From assembly GCF_039539005.1 (NCBI RefSeq), contig NZ_BAABCP010000001.1, forward strand, positions 2,170,001-2,234,000: 64,000 bases of DNA, read 5' to 3'. Both the position numbers and the translations under genes were made by a program. This document shows, piece after piece, positions 18,957 through 27,063 of this stretch. This stretch comes from Microbacterium soli (GTDB lineage Bacteria; Actinomycetota; Actinomycetes; Actinomycetales; Microbacteriaceae). The notes beneath the pieces are model-generated. The model saw only the letters and a program-made list of their open reading frames with translations, ran no database searches and was not told the DNA's origin. Position 1 is the first letter of the stretch; every line of letters begins with the position of its first letter.

Positions 18957-21114
18957 CCTCAACAAGCCCAACGTCCTGTTCGTCGTCCTCGACGACCTGG
19001 GGTTCGCGGATCTGCACTGTTATGGATCTGAGATCCGGACACCGAACATCGACTCGTTGGCGGACGGCGGGCTGCGACTGCAGAATTTCAACGTGACGGC
19101 GATGTGTTCTCCGACGCGGGCCTCGTTGCTCACCGGCCGTGACTGCCATGAGGTCGGAATGGGCATCATTGCCGAGTGGGCGACGGAGCATCCCGGTTAC
19201 CAAGGCAGGATCTCGCGCTCATCGGGACTCGTCTCGGAGATTCTTCGTCACGAGGGCTATCGGACGATGGCCGTCGGCAAGTGGCACTTGATGCCGCAGT
19301 CGGATGTGACACCAGTTGGACCTTTCGATGACTGGCCACTGGGACGTGGGTTCGATCGCTGGTTCGGGTTCCACGGCGCGATCGCCGATGAGTGGAACCC
19401 GGAGCTGTTCGCGGATAACCACGCCGTGGAAGAACCCGCTGGCGGGCATCTGACGGAAGTTCTCGCTGATCGGGCGATTCGTATGCTCAGCGACCACGTG
19501 ACCGCTGGGGTGGAGACTCCCTTCTTCATGTATCTCGCAACGGGAGCGGTTCACTGGCCGCATCAGGCACCCCAGGAGTACGTGGATCGCTATCGCGGCA
19601 GATACGACTGCGGTTGGGACGAGATCCGCAGACAGCGTTTCGAACGACAACTTGAACTGGGTATCGTCCCGGAGGGCACGGACCTTCCCGAGGCCAACCC
19701 TGGGGTTGCGAGTTGGGATTCTCTGTCCGATGAGGAGAAGCGCGTTTACGCGCGCATGCAGGAGGTCTATGCGGCGTACGTCGAGCACACGGATGCGCAA
19801 CTCGGGCGTGTGTTCGATCACTTGAAGGCGGTCGGGTTGATGGAGTCGACCATCGTCGTCGTACTGTCTGACAACGGCGCGTCGCCCGAAGGCGGGCCGC
19901 AGGGTGCTTTCAATGGGAGGAAGCATCTCGTGTACGAGCCGGAAGAGTTCGGCGTCAAGACCCGGAACTTCGAGGCTCTGGGCACGGCGTCGAGCTACGG
20001 CCACTATCCGCATGGCTGGGCTCAAGCCAGTAACACACCGCTGAAGTGGTACAAGAAGGATGTCCACGGTGGCGGGGTGAGAGCACCGTTCATTCTGCAC
20101 GCACCGGGTCTGATTCCCGACTCGGAGAACGGTTCTGTGAGGAGCCAATATCATCACGTGAGTGACGTCGTCCCGACAGTCTTGGAACTGGCCGGAATCG
20201 AGGCTCCCACGAATCTCGCAGGCATTGAGCAGACCCCGATCTCGGGGGTAAGCATGGCGTACTGCTTGACGGACCCGGACGCGCCGGAGAGAAAATCCGC
20301 GCAGTATTACGAGATGCTGGGTGACCGTGCGCTGTGGAAGGAGGGCTGGAAAGCCGTGACTCGCCACACCCGTGGTGACGACTTCAGCGCAGATGTCTGG
20401 GAACTCTATGACCTCGCGAACGACTTCTCGGAGACGCACGATCTCAGCGGAGAACACGAGGCGCTTCTTCGCACGATGCAGGCGGACTGGCTGGATATCG
20501 CAGAGCAGAAGTCGGTATTGCCGCTTGATGACCGCGAGTATGAGCGGCAAGCCGCGTCGATCGCTTTACGCGTGCGGCCGCACACGCGGCTCTTCTCCAC
20601 GGGAACGCGTTTGGACCGCTACCATGTCCCGGACGTCTCCGGTCGGCGCTATTCGATAGGCGTCGAGTTCGCCGATGTCCGGCCGGACCATGCGGCTCCG
20701 CTGCTGACGATCGGATCCCGATTCGGTGGTCTGGCGCTTTCCGTCGGCCCGGACGGCGTCCTGTTCGAGTACCTCTATGACCACGAGCACATCTGGGAGC
20801 TGCACGGCTCACTGAGTCGATCAGACTCTCACACCCTGACGCTCTCGCATGAACCGGTCGGTGAAGGCCGGGGTGGATTTGAGCTGACGTTGGATGGTGC
20901 TGTGGTCGGAGTCCTGGACTCGGTTCCGCTCTGGCCGGTGGCAGGCCTGGCTGGAGGGATGTACTGCGGCCGGTCGGGCGGCTCGGTGCCGAGCACGGTC
21001 ATCGCGCCGCATGCGGTGTTCGACGCGCCCGGGTTCGAGGCATCGATCAGCATTCTCGACTTGGAACCGGGCGATGCGGGAAGTGAGCTTCGTGGCAGTC
21101 TCGCAGAACAGTAA
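18949..21114 (+). CDS. Formylglycine-type sulfatase, cytosolic
   Basis: A 721-residue type I sulfatase that hydrolyses sulfate esters. The metal-binding D15-D16 pair (VVLDDLGFAD) and the modification motif C53-S-P-T-R with the following ASLLTGR are intact; C53 must be converted to formylglycine by an FGE or similar enzyme not found in this window. The motifs GKWHL, SDNGA and WYKKDVHGGG are also present. No signal peptide is seen, so it should act inside the cell on an imported ester. Residues from about 560 form a beta-rich C-terminal domain. It overlaps the ATPase gene, which favours an imported organosulfate as substrate. Confidence 0.9.
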   Translation: MTDLNKPNVLFVVLDDLGFADLHCYGSEIRTPNIDSLADGGLRLQNFNVTAMCSPTRASLLTGRDCHEVGMGIIAEWATEHPGYQGRISRSSGLVSEILRHEGYRTMAVGKWHLMPQSDVTPVGPFDDWPLGRGFDRWFGFHGAIADEWNPELFADNHAVEEPAGGHLTEVLADRAIRMLSDHVTAGVETPFFMYLATGAVHWPHQAPQEYVDRYRGRYDCGWDEIRRQRFERQLELGIVPEGTDLPEANPGVASWDSLSDEEKRVYARMQEVYAAYVEHTDAQLGRVFDHLKAVGLMESTIVVVLSDNGASPEGGPQGAFNGRKHLVYEPEEFGVKTRNFEALGTASSYGHYPHGWAQASNTPLKWYKKDVHGGGVRAPFILHAPGLIPDSENGSVRSQYHHVSDVVPTVLELAGIEAPTNLAGIEQTPISGVSMAYCLTDPDAPERKSAQYYEMLGDRALWKEGWKAVTRHTRGDDFSADVWELYDLANDFSETHDLSGEHEALLRTMQADWLDIAEQKSVLPLDDREYERQAASIALRVRPHTRLFSTGTRLDRYHVPDVSGRRYSIGVEFADVRPDHAAPLLTIGSRFGGLALSVGPDGVLFEYLYDHEHIWELHGSLSRSDSHTLTLSHEPVGEGRGGFELTLDGAVVGVLDSVPLWPVAGLAGGMYCGRSGGSVPSTVIAPHAVFDAPGFEASISILDLEPGDAGSELRGSLAEQ

Positions 21115-21124
21115 GGGCGCAGGG

Positions 21125-21298
21125 ATGTCGACATCGACTCGAGCTGGGAGCCTTGACAGTCCGGTGCCGACTGCTACTGGAGCTGGTTGGCTGGCGAACC
21201 ACCGATCGGTGTTCGCAGAGATGCACGCATGTATCCGGGCGTACGCATCGACCGACATCGGCCCGATCATGCTGTCGAAAGGGGATCGCGCGCAATGA
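21125..21298 (+). CDS. Possible small protein coupled to the amidase gene
   Basis: A 57-codon ORF beginning ATG TCG ACA ten bases after the sulfatase stop, with an AAGGGCGCAGGG stretch just upstream, and ending exactly in an ATGA overlap with the amidase start. The tidy fit between the two genes is the main support. The protein (MSTSTRAGSLDSP...) matches nothing I recognise. Small GatC/AtzG-like partners exist for some amidases, but the sequence does not clearly show that fold. Confidence 0.4.
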   Translation: MSTSTRAGSLDSPVPTATGAGWLANHRSVFAEMHACIRAYASTDIGPIMLSKGDRAQ

Positions 21299-22686
21299 TC
21301 CTTGACCTTGGTGTTTCCGCGACCGCGCATGCCGTGGCGTCGGGGCGGCTCTCTGCGGAAGATGTCGTGGCCGCGTACACTGCTCAGCGCGAGGCGACTT
21401 CCGATATAGGGGCCTGGGTGGATGTTTTCGCGGAGCCTCTCACGGTGCCGACAGGTCCGGTGACCGCGCAGACTCCAGATGCTGAAGAACCGCGAGGTGC
21501 ACATGATCTCCCGCTCCGGGGAGTGACCGTCGCACTCAAGGACAACATGGCAGTGGCGGGCCGAACGTACGCGGCTGGTACGAGCGTGCGCGTGAGCGAT
21601 GTCGCGACGAGCGACGCGGACGCTGTGAGCGCACTGCGGACGGCAGGTGCGACGATCCTGGGCATGACCAACATGCACGAGCTCGCGCTCGGCCCCTGGG
21701 CGGACAATCCGCACTTCGGCCGTACACACAACCCCTGGAATCGAGAATGCAGTCCGGGCGGCTCGAGCGGTGGTTCCGCGGCCGCGGTGGCGGCGCGACA
21801 GGCATTGGCTGCGCTCGGTACGGATACGGGCGGCTCAGTGCGGCTCCCTGCTGCGATGTGCGGGGTGGTGGGTCTCAGACCCACCTACGGAGCAGTCTCC
21901 ACTCGAGGCGTTCTTCCTGCGGCATGGAGCGCCGACACCGTCGGGCCGTTCACACGCACGGTTGCAGACAACCGGGAGATCTTCTCCGCGATCGCATCCC
22001 CGTCGCGCAGCACGGCGGTGCGATCGGACGCTCCGTGGCGGGTGGCGGTACTGTCGGGACCGGCGTTCGAGCGGCTGGAGCCGGCGGTCCGTGAGCACTT
22101 TTCACGTGCCATCGAGCAACTGCGGCGCCGTGGTCATGCTGTCCGAGAGTTTCGTCCGCGGTTCATGGAGCACGCGGTCGCAGCCTGGCGGACCACTTCA
22201 GCGGTCGAGGCGGCAACGGCATTCGGCGGTCTCGGAGCCTCGGAGCGAGCTGACCTCGGTGACGATGTTCGTGCGCAGCTGGAGGCCGGTGCGCAGATCG
22301 CGGCGACGAGTTACGTCGACGCTCAGCGGATGCGAACCCTGATCAGAGGTGAATACGAAGAGTTGCTCGGACAGGTGGATCTGGTGTTGACGCCCACCGT
22401 CGCCTTCACCGCGCCAAAGGTCGGCGCCGACAGTTACACGGATGACCGAGGGCGGACTCACTCCCTCGCCATGGAGATAACACGATTCGTCGCGCCTGCG
22501 AGTTGCGCCGGCCTCCCGTCGTTGAGCGTTCCTGTGGGACTCGACGACGATGGCTTGCCGACTGCTGTGCTTCTCACCGGTGCCGCCAACTCGGAGCAGC
22601 TGCTCTATCAATGTGCGGAGGAGATCGAAGAGATGCAGTGCGGTCGGTTGAGACGGGGTCCCGTGGCTTGTGTACCGGGGCAATGA
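21295..22686 (+). CDS. Amidase-signature family hydrolase
   Basis: A 463-residue amidase with the complete Ser-cisSer-Lys triad: K82 in VALKDNM, the serines of GGSSGGS (157-158) and the nucleophile S181 in TDTGGSVRLPA. The ATG at 21295 overlaps the small ORF; earlier in-frame starts exist but lack support. Amidases of this type hydrolyse amides, ureides or aryl amides, and Glu-tRNA amidotransferase A is excluded by the lack of gatB/gatC. Its place between a sulfatase and an SDR suggests that the imported compound contains an amide bond. Confidence 0.88.
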   Translation: MILDLGVSATAHAVASGRLSAEDVVAAYTAQREATSDIGAWVDVFAEPLTVPTGPVTAQTPDAEEPRGAHDLPLRGVTVALKDNMAVAGRTYAAGTSVRVSDVATSDADAVSALRTAGATILGMTNMHELALGPWADNPHFGRTHNPWNRECSPGGSSGGSAAAVAARQALAALGTDTGGSVRLPAAMCGVVGLRPTYGAVSTRGVLPAAWSADTVGPFTRTVADNREIFSAIASPSRSTAVRSDAPWRVAVLSGPAFERLEPAVREHFSRAIEQLRRRGHAVREFRPRFMEHAVAAWRTTSAVEAATAFGGLGASERADLGDDVRAQLEAGAQIAATSYVDAQRMRTLIRGEYEELLGQVDLVLTPTVAFTAPKVGADSYTDDRGRTHSLAMEITRFVAPASCAGLPSLSVPVGLDDDGLPTAVLLTGAANSEQLLYQCAEEIEEMQCGRLRRGPVACVPGQ

Positions 22687-22728
22687 GCGCATGGTCAGCA
22701 TGCGACGGGTTTGAGTGAAAGGAAAACT

Positions 22729-23484
22729 GTGAATCGACGGACGGTGATTGTCACCGGGGCAGGATCTCTGCGCGGCATCGGACGGGTGATCTCTGCTGAT
22801 CTGGCACGAGCGGGCTACGAGATCGCCATCTACGATCGGGACGAACAGGGCGCGCGTTCGTGCGCGGAGCACCTCAGTTCAGCCTACGGGGTCAAAGTCA
22901 CGGCACAGGCGGTGGACGTGAGCGACGAGCACCAGGTCGCCGACGCCGTCGCTGCCACGGAGAAGGCGCATGGGGGCGTATACGGTCTGGTCAACAACGC
23001 GGGTATCTCCGCGCCGACTCCGGTCGAGGAGATCTCCGTCACGGAGTGGGAACGCATCTTCGCAGTGAACGTGCGAGGGGTGTTCTTGATGTCGCAGGCC
23101 GTCCTGCCCATCATGCGCGCAAAGCGGGCGGGTCGAATCGTGAACATGTCCTCGGTGTCCGCCCAACGCGGTGGTGGGATCTTCGGGGCCTCGCACTATT
23201 CGGCTGCCAAGGCGGCCGTACTCGGGTTCACGAAGGCAGTCGCCCGGGAGGTGGGAAAGGATGGAGTTCGTGTGAACGCGGTCGCCCCGAGCATGGTCGA
23301 CACCGATATCGACGGTGGCTTGTTGACGCCGGAGCGTAAGGCGCAACTCGCAGAGGACACTCTTCTCGGACGCCTCGCCACGCCCAGCGATGTCTCAGCT
23401 GCCGTGATGTTCCTGATGAGTCCGGAGTCGGACTACATCACGGGCGCGACGATTGATGTTAACGGCGGGGGGCACCTCCATTAA
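22729..23484 (+). CDS. Short-chain dehydrogenase/reductase
   Basis: A 251-residue Rossmann-fold oxidoreductase. The nucleotide-binding loop TGAGSLRGIGR, the NNAG motif, the catalytic serine (MSSVSAQ) and YSAAK are all in place. The acidic IYDRDEQG end of beta-2 suggests NAD(H) preference. The GTG at 22729 is chosen because GAAAGGA lies just upstream. It overlaps the kinase gene by about 29 bases. It probably oxidises an alcohol group on the catabolic intermediate. Confidence 0.88.
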   Translation: MNRRTVIVTGAGSLRGIGRVISADLARAGYEIAIYDRDEQGARSCAEHLSSAYGVKVTAQAVDVSDEHQVADAVAATEKAHGGVYGLVNNAGISAPTPVEEISVTEWERIFAVNVRGVFLMSQAVLPIMRAKRAGRIVNMSSVSAQRGGGIFGASHYSAAKAAVLGFTKAVAREVGKDGVRVNAVAPSMVDTDIDGGLLTPERKAQLAEDTLLGRLATPSDVSAAVMFLMSPESDYITGATIDVNGGGHLH

Positions 23485-24742
23485 AGAGCACAGAACAGTC
23501 GTCTTCGACGACGATCCGACCGGAACTCAGTCTGCGCGTGGTGTCCGAGTTCTGATGAGCTGGACGGCCGCGTCTCTGGCGACGGCGCTCAGGGAACACC
23601 GCACGGTCTATCTCCAGACCAATGCGCGTGCGCTGGAGCGCGACCGGGCGGTGGCGCTCCTCCGTGAGACGAAGCAGGCGCTTGCGGCGGTGTCGGCCCG
23701 CGAGAGCTTCGAAATACAGATCGTGTTGCGAGGAGACTCGACTCTGCGCGGCCATATTTTCGCTGAGATCGACGCCCTCGACGAGCCGGAGAAGCCCATC
23801 CTGCTGGTGCCCGCGTTCCCTGCGGGAGGGCGTATCACGCGCGGGTCCATGCACTATGCGCGCCAGGAGGATGAGTGGATCCCTGTGGCGGAGACGGAGT
23901 ACGCGCGGGACCCCGTGTTTCCCGTCCCGACTTCGCATCTGGCGGACCTCGTGCGCAACGCGAACCGTATTGTCGCCGCCACCTGCTCCGCGCATGAGTT
24001 GCGCGCGAGTGGAGGAGACGTGGTGCGTGAAGCACTGACGAACTCTCCAGGGGGGTCGTTCGTCATTCCCGACATCGAGACGGATGACGATCTCCGGCTC
24101 GTCCAGCGCGCGTTCGACGCAGCGAGAGTCGAGGGGCGCCAGAGCATCGTCAGATGCGCAGCACCCCTGGCGGCCATGATCGGCGGCGTGTATGCGTCTG
24201 AGCTTCTCCACCCGAGTGACGTGGAGTTCTCGGGCCCTACTCTGATCGTCTGCGGATCCCATACGGAGTTGGCCGACCGACAGATGGCGGCGATCAGTGC
24301 CCGGCTTGGACTCGCTGCGCGTGTCGTGCCCGTTCACGCCGCCCTCGCCGATGACGAGCGCGAGCGCCGGAACATCGTGACCGCGGTCCGTGCTGACCTT
24401 CGGGAGCGCGGCATTGCGCTGCTCATCACCGAGCGCGGCCGCAAGGAAACTCATAACACTCTGCGACACGGTGAGTTGGTCATGTCGTTTCTGACGAGCA
24501 TCGTGTCTCGTGTGGCATCGCATGCCGCCAGTATCGTCACGAAGGGTGGTATAACTGCCTCTGAGGTCATTCGTGTCGGGCTGGGAGCAGCCGAAGCCAC
24601 TGTCGAGGGACAGGTGATTCCTGGCGTGTCCGTATGGCGTGTCGAGACGTCGAGCCGAGCGTGGATGACGACCATCGTGCCCGGGAACGTGGGAGAGACG
24701 GACACTGTCGCGACCATTCTCCGGTCGCTCGGGGTGCGGTGA
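23456..24742 (+). CDS. DUF1537 four-carbon acid-sugar kinase family protein
   Basis: About 428 residues in the two-domain DUF1537 layout. The N-terminal domain starts VVFDDDPTGTQSARGVRV and contains RGDSTLRGH (about residues 95-103). The C-terminal nucleotide domain carries GGITASEVI and the glycine-containing PGNVGE near the end. Characterised relatives (OtnK, DtnK) phosphorylate tetronate or oxo-tetronate acids with ATP. The start overlaps the SDR gene and its ribosome site is weak, so the exact first codon is uncertain. No OtnC-type aldolase is nearby to complete a known tetronate pathway, so the substrate is open. Confidence 0.82.
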   Translation: MLTAGGTSIKEHRTVVFDDDPTGTQSARGVRVLMSWTAASLATALREHRTVYLQTNARALERDRAVALLRETKQALAAVSARESFEIQIVLRGDSTLRGHIFAEIDALDEPEKPILLVPAFPAGGRITRGSMHYARQEDEWIPVAETEYARDPVFPVPTSHLADLVRNANRIVAATCSAHELRASGGDVVREALTNSPGGSFVIPDIETDDDLRLVQRAFDAARVEGRQSIVRCAAPLAAMIGGVYASELLHPSDVEFSGPTLIVCGSHTELADRQMAAISARLGLAARVVPVHAALADDERERRNIVTAVRADLRERGIALLITERGRKETHNTLRHGELVMSFLTSIVSRVASHAASIVTKGGITASEVIRVGLGAAEATVEGQVIPGVSVWRVETSSRAWMTTIVPGNVGETDTVATILRSLGVR

Positions 24743-24785
24743 TTCTGGACGTGATCGTGTTGCGCAGAGTCGATGGGCGTATCTG

Positions 24786-25796
24786 ATGTCAAGCAGGCGA
24801 ATGCCGACGAGTCTTGACGTCGCACGTCTGGCGGGCGTCTCCCAATCGACCGTCTCGAGAGCACTGCGCGACTCACCGCGAGTCTCGCCCGAGACCAGGC
24901 AAAGAGTGCGCCAGGCAGCGGAGGAGCTGGAATACGTCCTTCAGGAGTCCGGGCGCTCCCTGTCCACGCGTACCAGTCATCGAGTAGCGATCATCTCTGA
25001 AGCACTCTCGAACCCGTACTTCGCGGAGCTCGTCGACTATCTGCGTCGGCTACTTGCTGCTAGGGGCTATAAGTCCGTCTTTCTCGCGGACAGTTCGGAT
25101 GAGATCCTGACGAGCAACATGCTGACGGACGGATCGTACGATGGGGCCGTGATCACCACGGCCGCGAGGGATTCACGACTGGCCGCGGATCTCCGCCACA
25201 GGGAGTTTCCGCATGTCTTCGTGAACAGGTCCGTTGACGACCCGCTGAGCGTGACGTGTGAGTTCGACAACGAGAAGGGCGCTCAACTGGTCGCCGAGCT
25301 CTTGGTCAAGAACGGTCACAAGGACATCCGAATGATCTCGGGGCCAAGCCGTTTCTCAACCGCGTATCAGCGCTCGTCCGGCCTGGTCGTCGGCTTACAG
25401 CGGCTGGGCGTGGACGTGGGACCCGACGCGATTGTGGAATGCGATTACACGATCGAGGGTGCCGGTCGCGCAGCCGCCCTTGACATACTCGGCGGACCGA
25501 ATCGTCCGACCGCGCTGGTGTGTGTGAACGACTTCTTGGCCATCGGCGCTCTCAATGCTGCTCGGCGGCTCGGCATCGGAGTGCCGGACGAACTCACGAT
25601 CATCGGGTTCGATGACATCTCGTACGCATCGTGGGATCTTGTCGCCCTGACGACTGTGCGAGGGGACCAGCAGGAACTCGCCTCCGCGGGAGTCGCACAG
25701 CTCGTCGAGATGATGGAGGGGAGCACGACGCCTCGTCGCATGGTTCTCGACGTCGATATGGTCCTCAGATCTACACACGGCCCCGCCACCGCGTGA
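24786..25796 (+). CDS. LacI-family regulator, first of a paralogous pair
   Basis: A 336-residue LacI-type repressor. The HTH is at residues 8-27 (SLDVARLAGVSQSTVSRAL), followed by the hinge helix region and a periplasmic-binding-protein-like effector domain with GFDDISYASWD near the C-terminus. It follows the kinase gene by 43 bases on the same strand and is probably the last gene of the importer operon, hence autoregulated. It closely resembles the regulator encoded at 25963-26985, including an almost identical recognition helix. An ATG at 24801 is an alternative start. Confidence 0.92.
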   Translation: MSSRRMPTSLDVARLAGVSQSTVSRALRDSPRVSPETRQRVRQAAEELEYVLQESGRSLSTRTSHRVAIISEALSNPYFAELVDYLRRLLAARGYKSVFLADSSDEILTSNMLTDGSYDGAVITTAARDSRLAADLRHREFPHVFVNRSVDDPLSVTCEFDNEKGAQLVAELLVKNGHKDIRMISGPSRFSTAYQRSSGLVVGLQRLGVDVGPDAIVECDYTIEGAGRAAALDILGGPNRPTALVCVNDFLAIGALNAARRLGIGVPDELTIIGFDDISYASWDLVALTTVRGDQQELASAGVAQLVEMMEGSTTPRRMVLDVDMVLRSTHGPATA

Positions 25797-25962
25797 CGAG
25801 CATCGACCGCCAGGCGCTCGCGGGTCGTCATCGCCTCGGCACGGTCAGTCGCTCCGACTTCGAACGATGAGGGAACGGGCCACTGCGTCAGCGACATCCC
25901 GAAGCGGACGAAGAATGCGACTGTGAATGGGGCGAGGCCCGATGCGGCCGCGTCGCTTCCGA

Positions 25963-26985
25963 TCAGCGAGCCATCGGGGAGCAGGTCCCGCGCGGAGCGC
26001 CGTGACTCGTGCGGTGTACGAGCTGAACGCCAAGGCGATGGTGCATCGGCTGCTCTTCTCCGTCGATCGCCTTCTTGAGCGTCTGCACGCTCACGCGCGC
26101 GAGCGTCGGCAGATCGCAGTGCACGGTCGTCAGCGAGATGACCGACCAGCCGGCCGCGGGGATGTCGTCAAAAGCGACGACGGTGATGTCCTCCGGAACG
26201 TTCCAACCGAGATCCCTGGCCGCGTTGAGGGCGCCGATCGCGACGATGTCGTTTCCGCAGACGATGGCCGTCGGCGGCTGCGGGCCGCGCAGGATCCTGA
26301 CGGTTGCCGCATAGCCAGCATCGACCGTGTAGTCGATATGGTGGACATCGCGGTCGGAGAGCCGTACGGAGCGCTCGCGAAGCGCCGTGCGCAACCCCGT
26401 TTCGCGCTCGTGCGCTGTGGAGAACCGCGGATGGCCGGCGAGGAAGACGATGTGCTCGTGTCCGGCATCGGTCAGCAGTTCGGCGATGAGTCGGGTGCCT
26501 TCGTCTTCGGCGAAGCCGCACGTGTGACTGTTGTGATCATCGACGGTGCGGTTGACGAAGACATGCGGGATCCCGCGCGAGCGCAGATCGGCGGCAAGTC
26601 GTGAGTCGCGTGCCGCGGTGGTGACGAGGATGCCGTCGTAGGAGCCGTCGCTGAGCGCGTCGGCGGTGAGGACGTCATCGGAGGAGTCGGCCACCAGAAC
26701 GGCGCGGTGGCCGATGCGCGCGAGTTCCTGTCTCAGCGGTTCGACGAGCTCGGCATAGTAGGGATTCGTCAGCGCGTCGGACACCACGGCGATACGCCGG
26801 GTGGTGGGAGTCGAGAGCGAGCGGCCAGCCTCACGCGGCACGTAGTCGAGTTCGCGCGCGGCGCGCAGCACGCGCTCCTTCGTCGCAGCCGTGATGTTCG
26901 GCAGGTCGCGGAGCGCACGGGACACGGTCGGCTGCGAGACGCCCGCCCGGCGGGCGACATCGATGCTGGTGGCGGCTCTGGCCAT
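25963..26985 (-). CDS. LacI-family regulator, second of a paralogous pair
   Basis: A 340-residue LacI-type repressor with HTH TSIDVARRAGVSQPTVSRAL at residues 6-25 and an effector domain ending AFDDIPAAGWSVISLTTV. The ATG at 26985 has GAGGAG upstream. It shares long identical stretches with the preceding LacI protein (for example DGSYDG..TTAARDSRLAADL), so the two arose by duplication. It is divergent from the HisD-like gene, with a LacI-type palindrome in between, and is convergent with its paralog. The same operator sequence may be recognised by both. Confidence 0.92.
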   Translation of the reverse strand: MARAATSIDVARRAGVSQPTVSRALRDLPNITAATKERVLRAARELDYVPREAGRSLSTPTTRRIAVVSDALTNPYYAELVEPLRQELARIGHRAVLVADSSDDVLTADALSDGSYDGILVTTAARDSRLAADLRSRGIPHVFVNRTVDDHNSHTCGFAEDEGTRLIAELLTDAGHEHIVFLAGHPRFSTAHERETGLRTALRERSVRLSDRDVHHIDYTVDAGYAATVRILRGPQPPTAIVCGNDIVAIGALNAARDLGWNVPEDITVVAFDDIPAAGWSVISLTTVHCDLPTLARVSVQTLKKAIDGEEQPMHHRLGVQLVHRTSHGAPRGTCSPMAR

Positions 26986-27004
26986 GTTGCTCCTCGGCGT
27001 CGCC

Positions 27005-27033
27005 TTGACATGCATACGTATGCAAATCAGGCT
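27005..27033 (+). promoter_or_regulatory. Promoter and LacI-type operator of the HisD-like gene
   Basis: TTGACA (27005-27010) runs into ATGCATACGTATGCAA, with a perfect palindromic core TGCATACGTATGCA (27011-27024). A CAGGCT -10 candidate (27028-27033) follows at 17-base spacing. The -35/operator arrangement is the same as at 16239, which links the two operons. The divergent lacI gene starts 20 bases to the left. Confidence 0.75.
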
Positions 27034-27063
27034 AGTCCCATCAGTCGAAGAAGGGCAAGCCTC

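Noticed and set aside
25797..25962. Possible coding tail between the convergent lacI genes
   Set aside because: A minus-strand frame continues here, but both LacI proteins already end at normal family lengths and no start or motif supports another gene.
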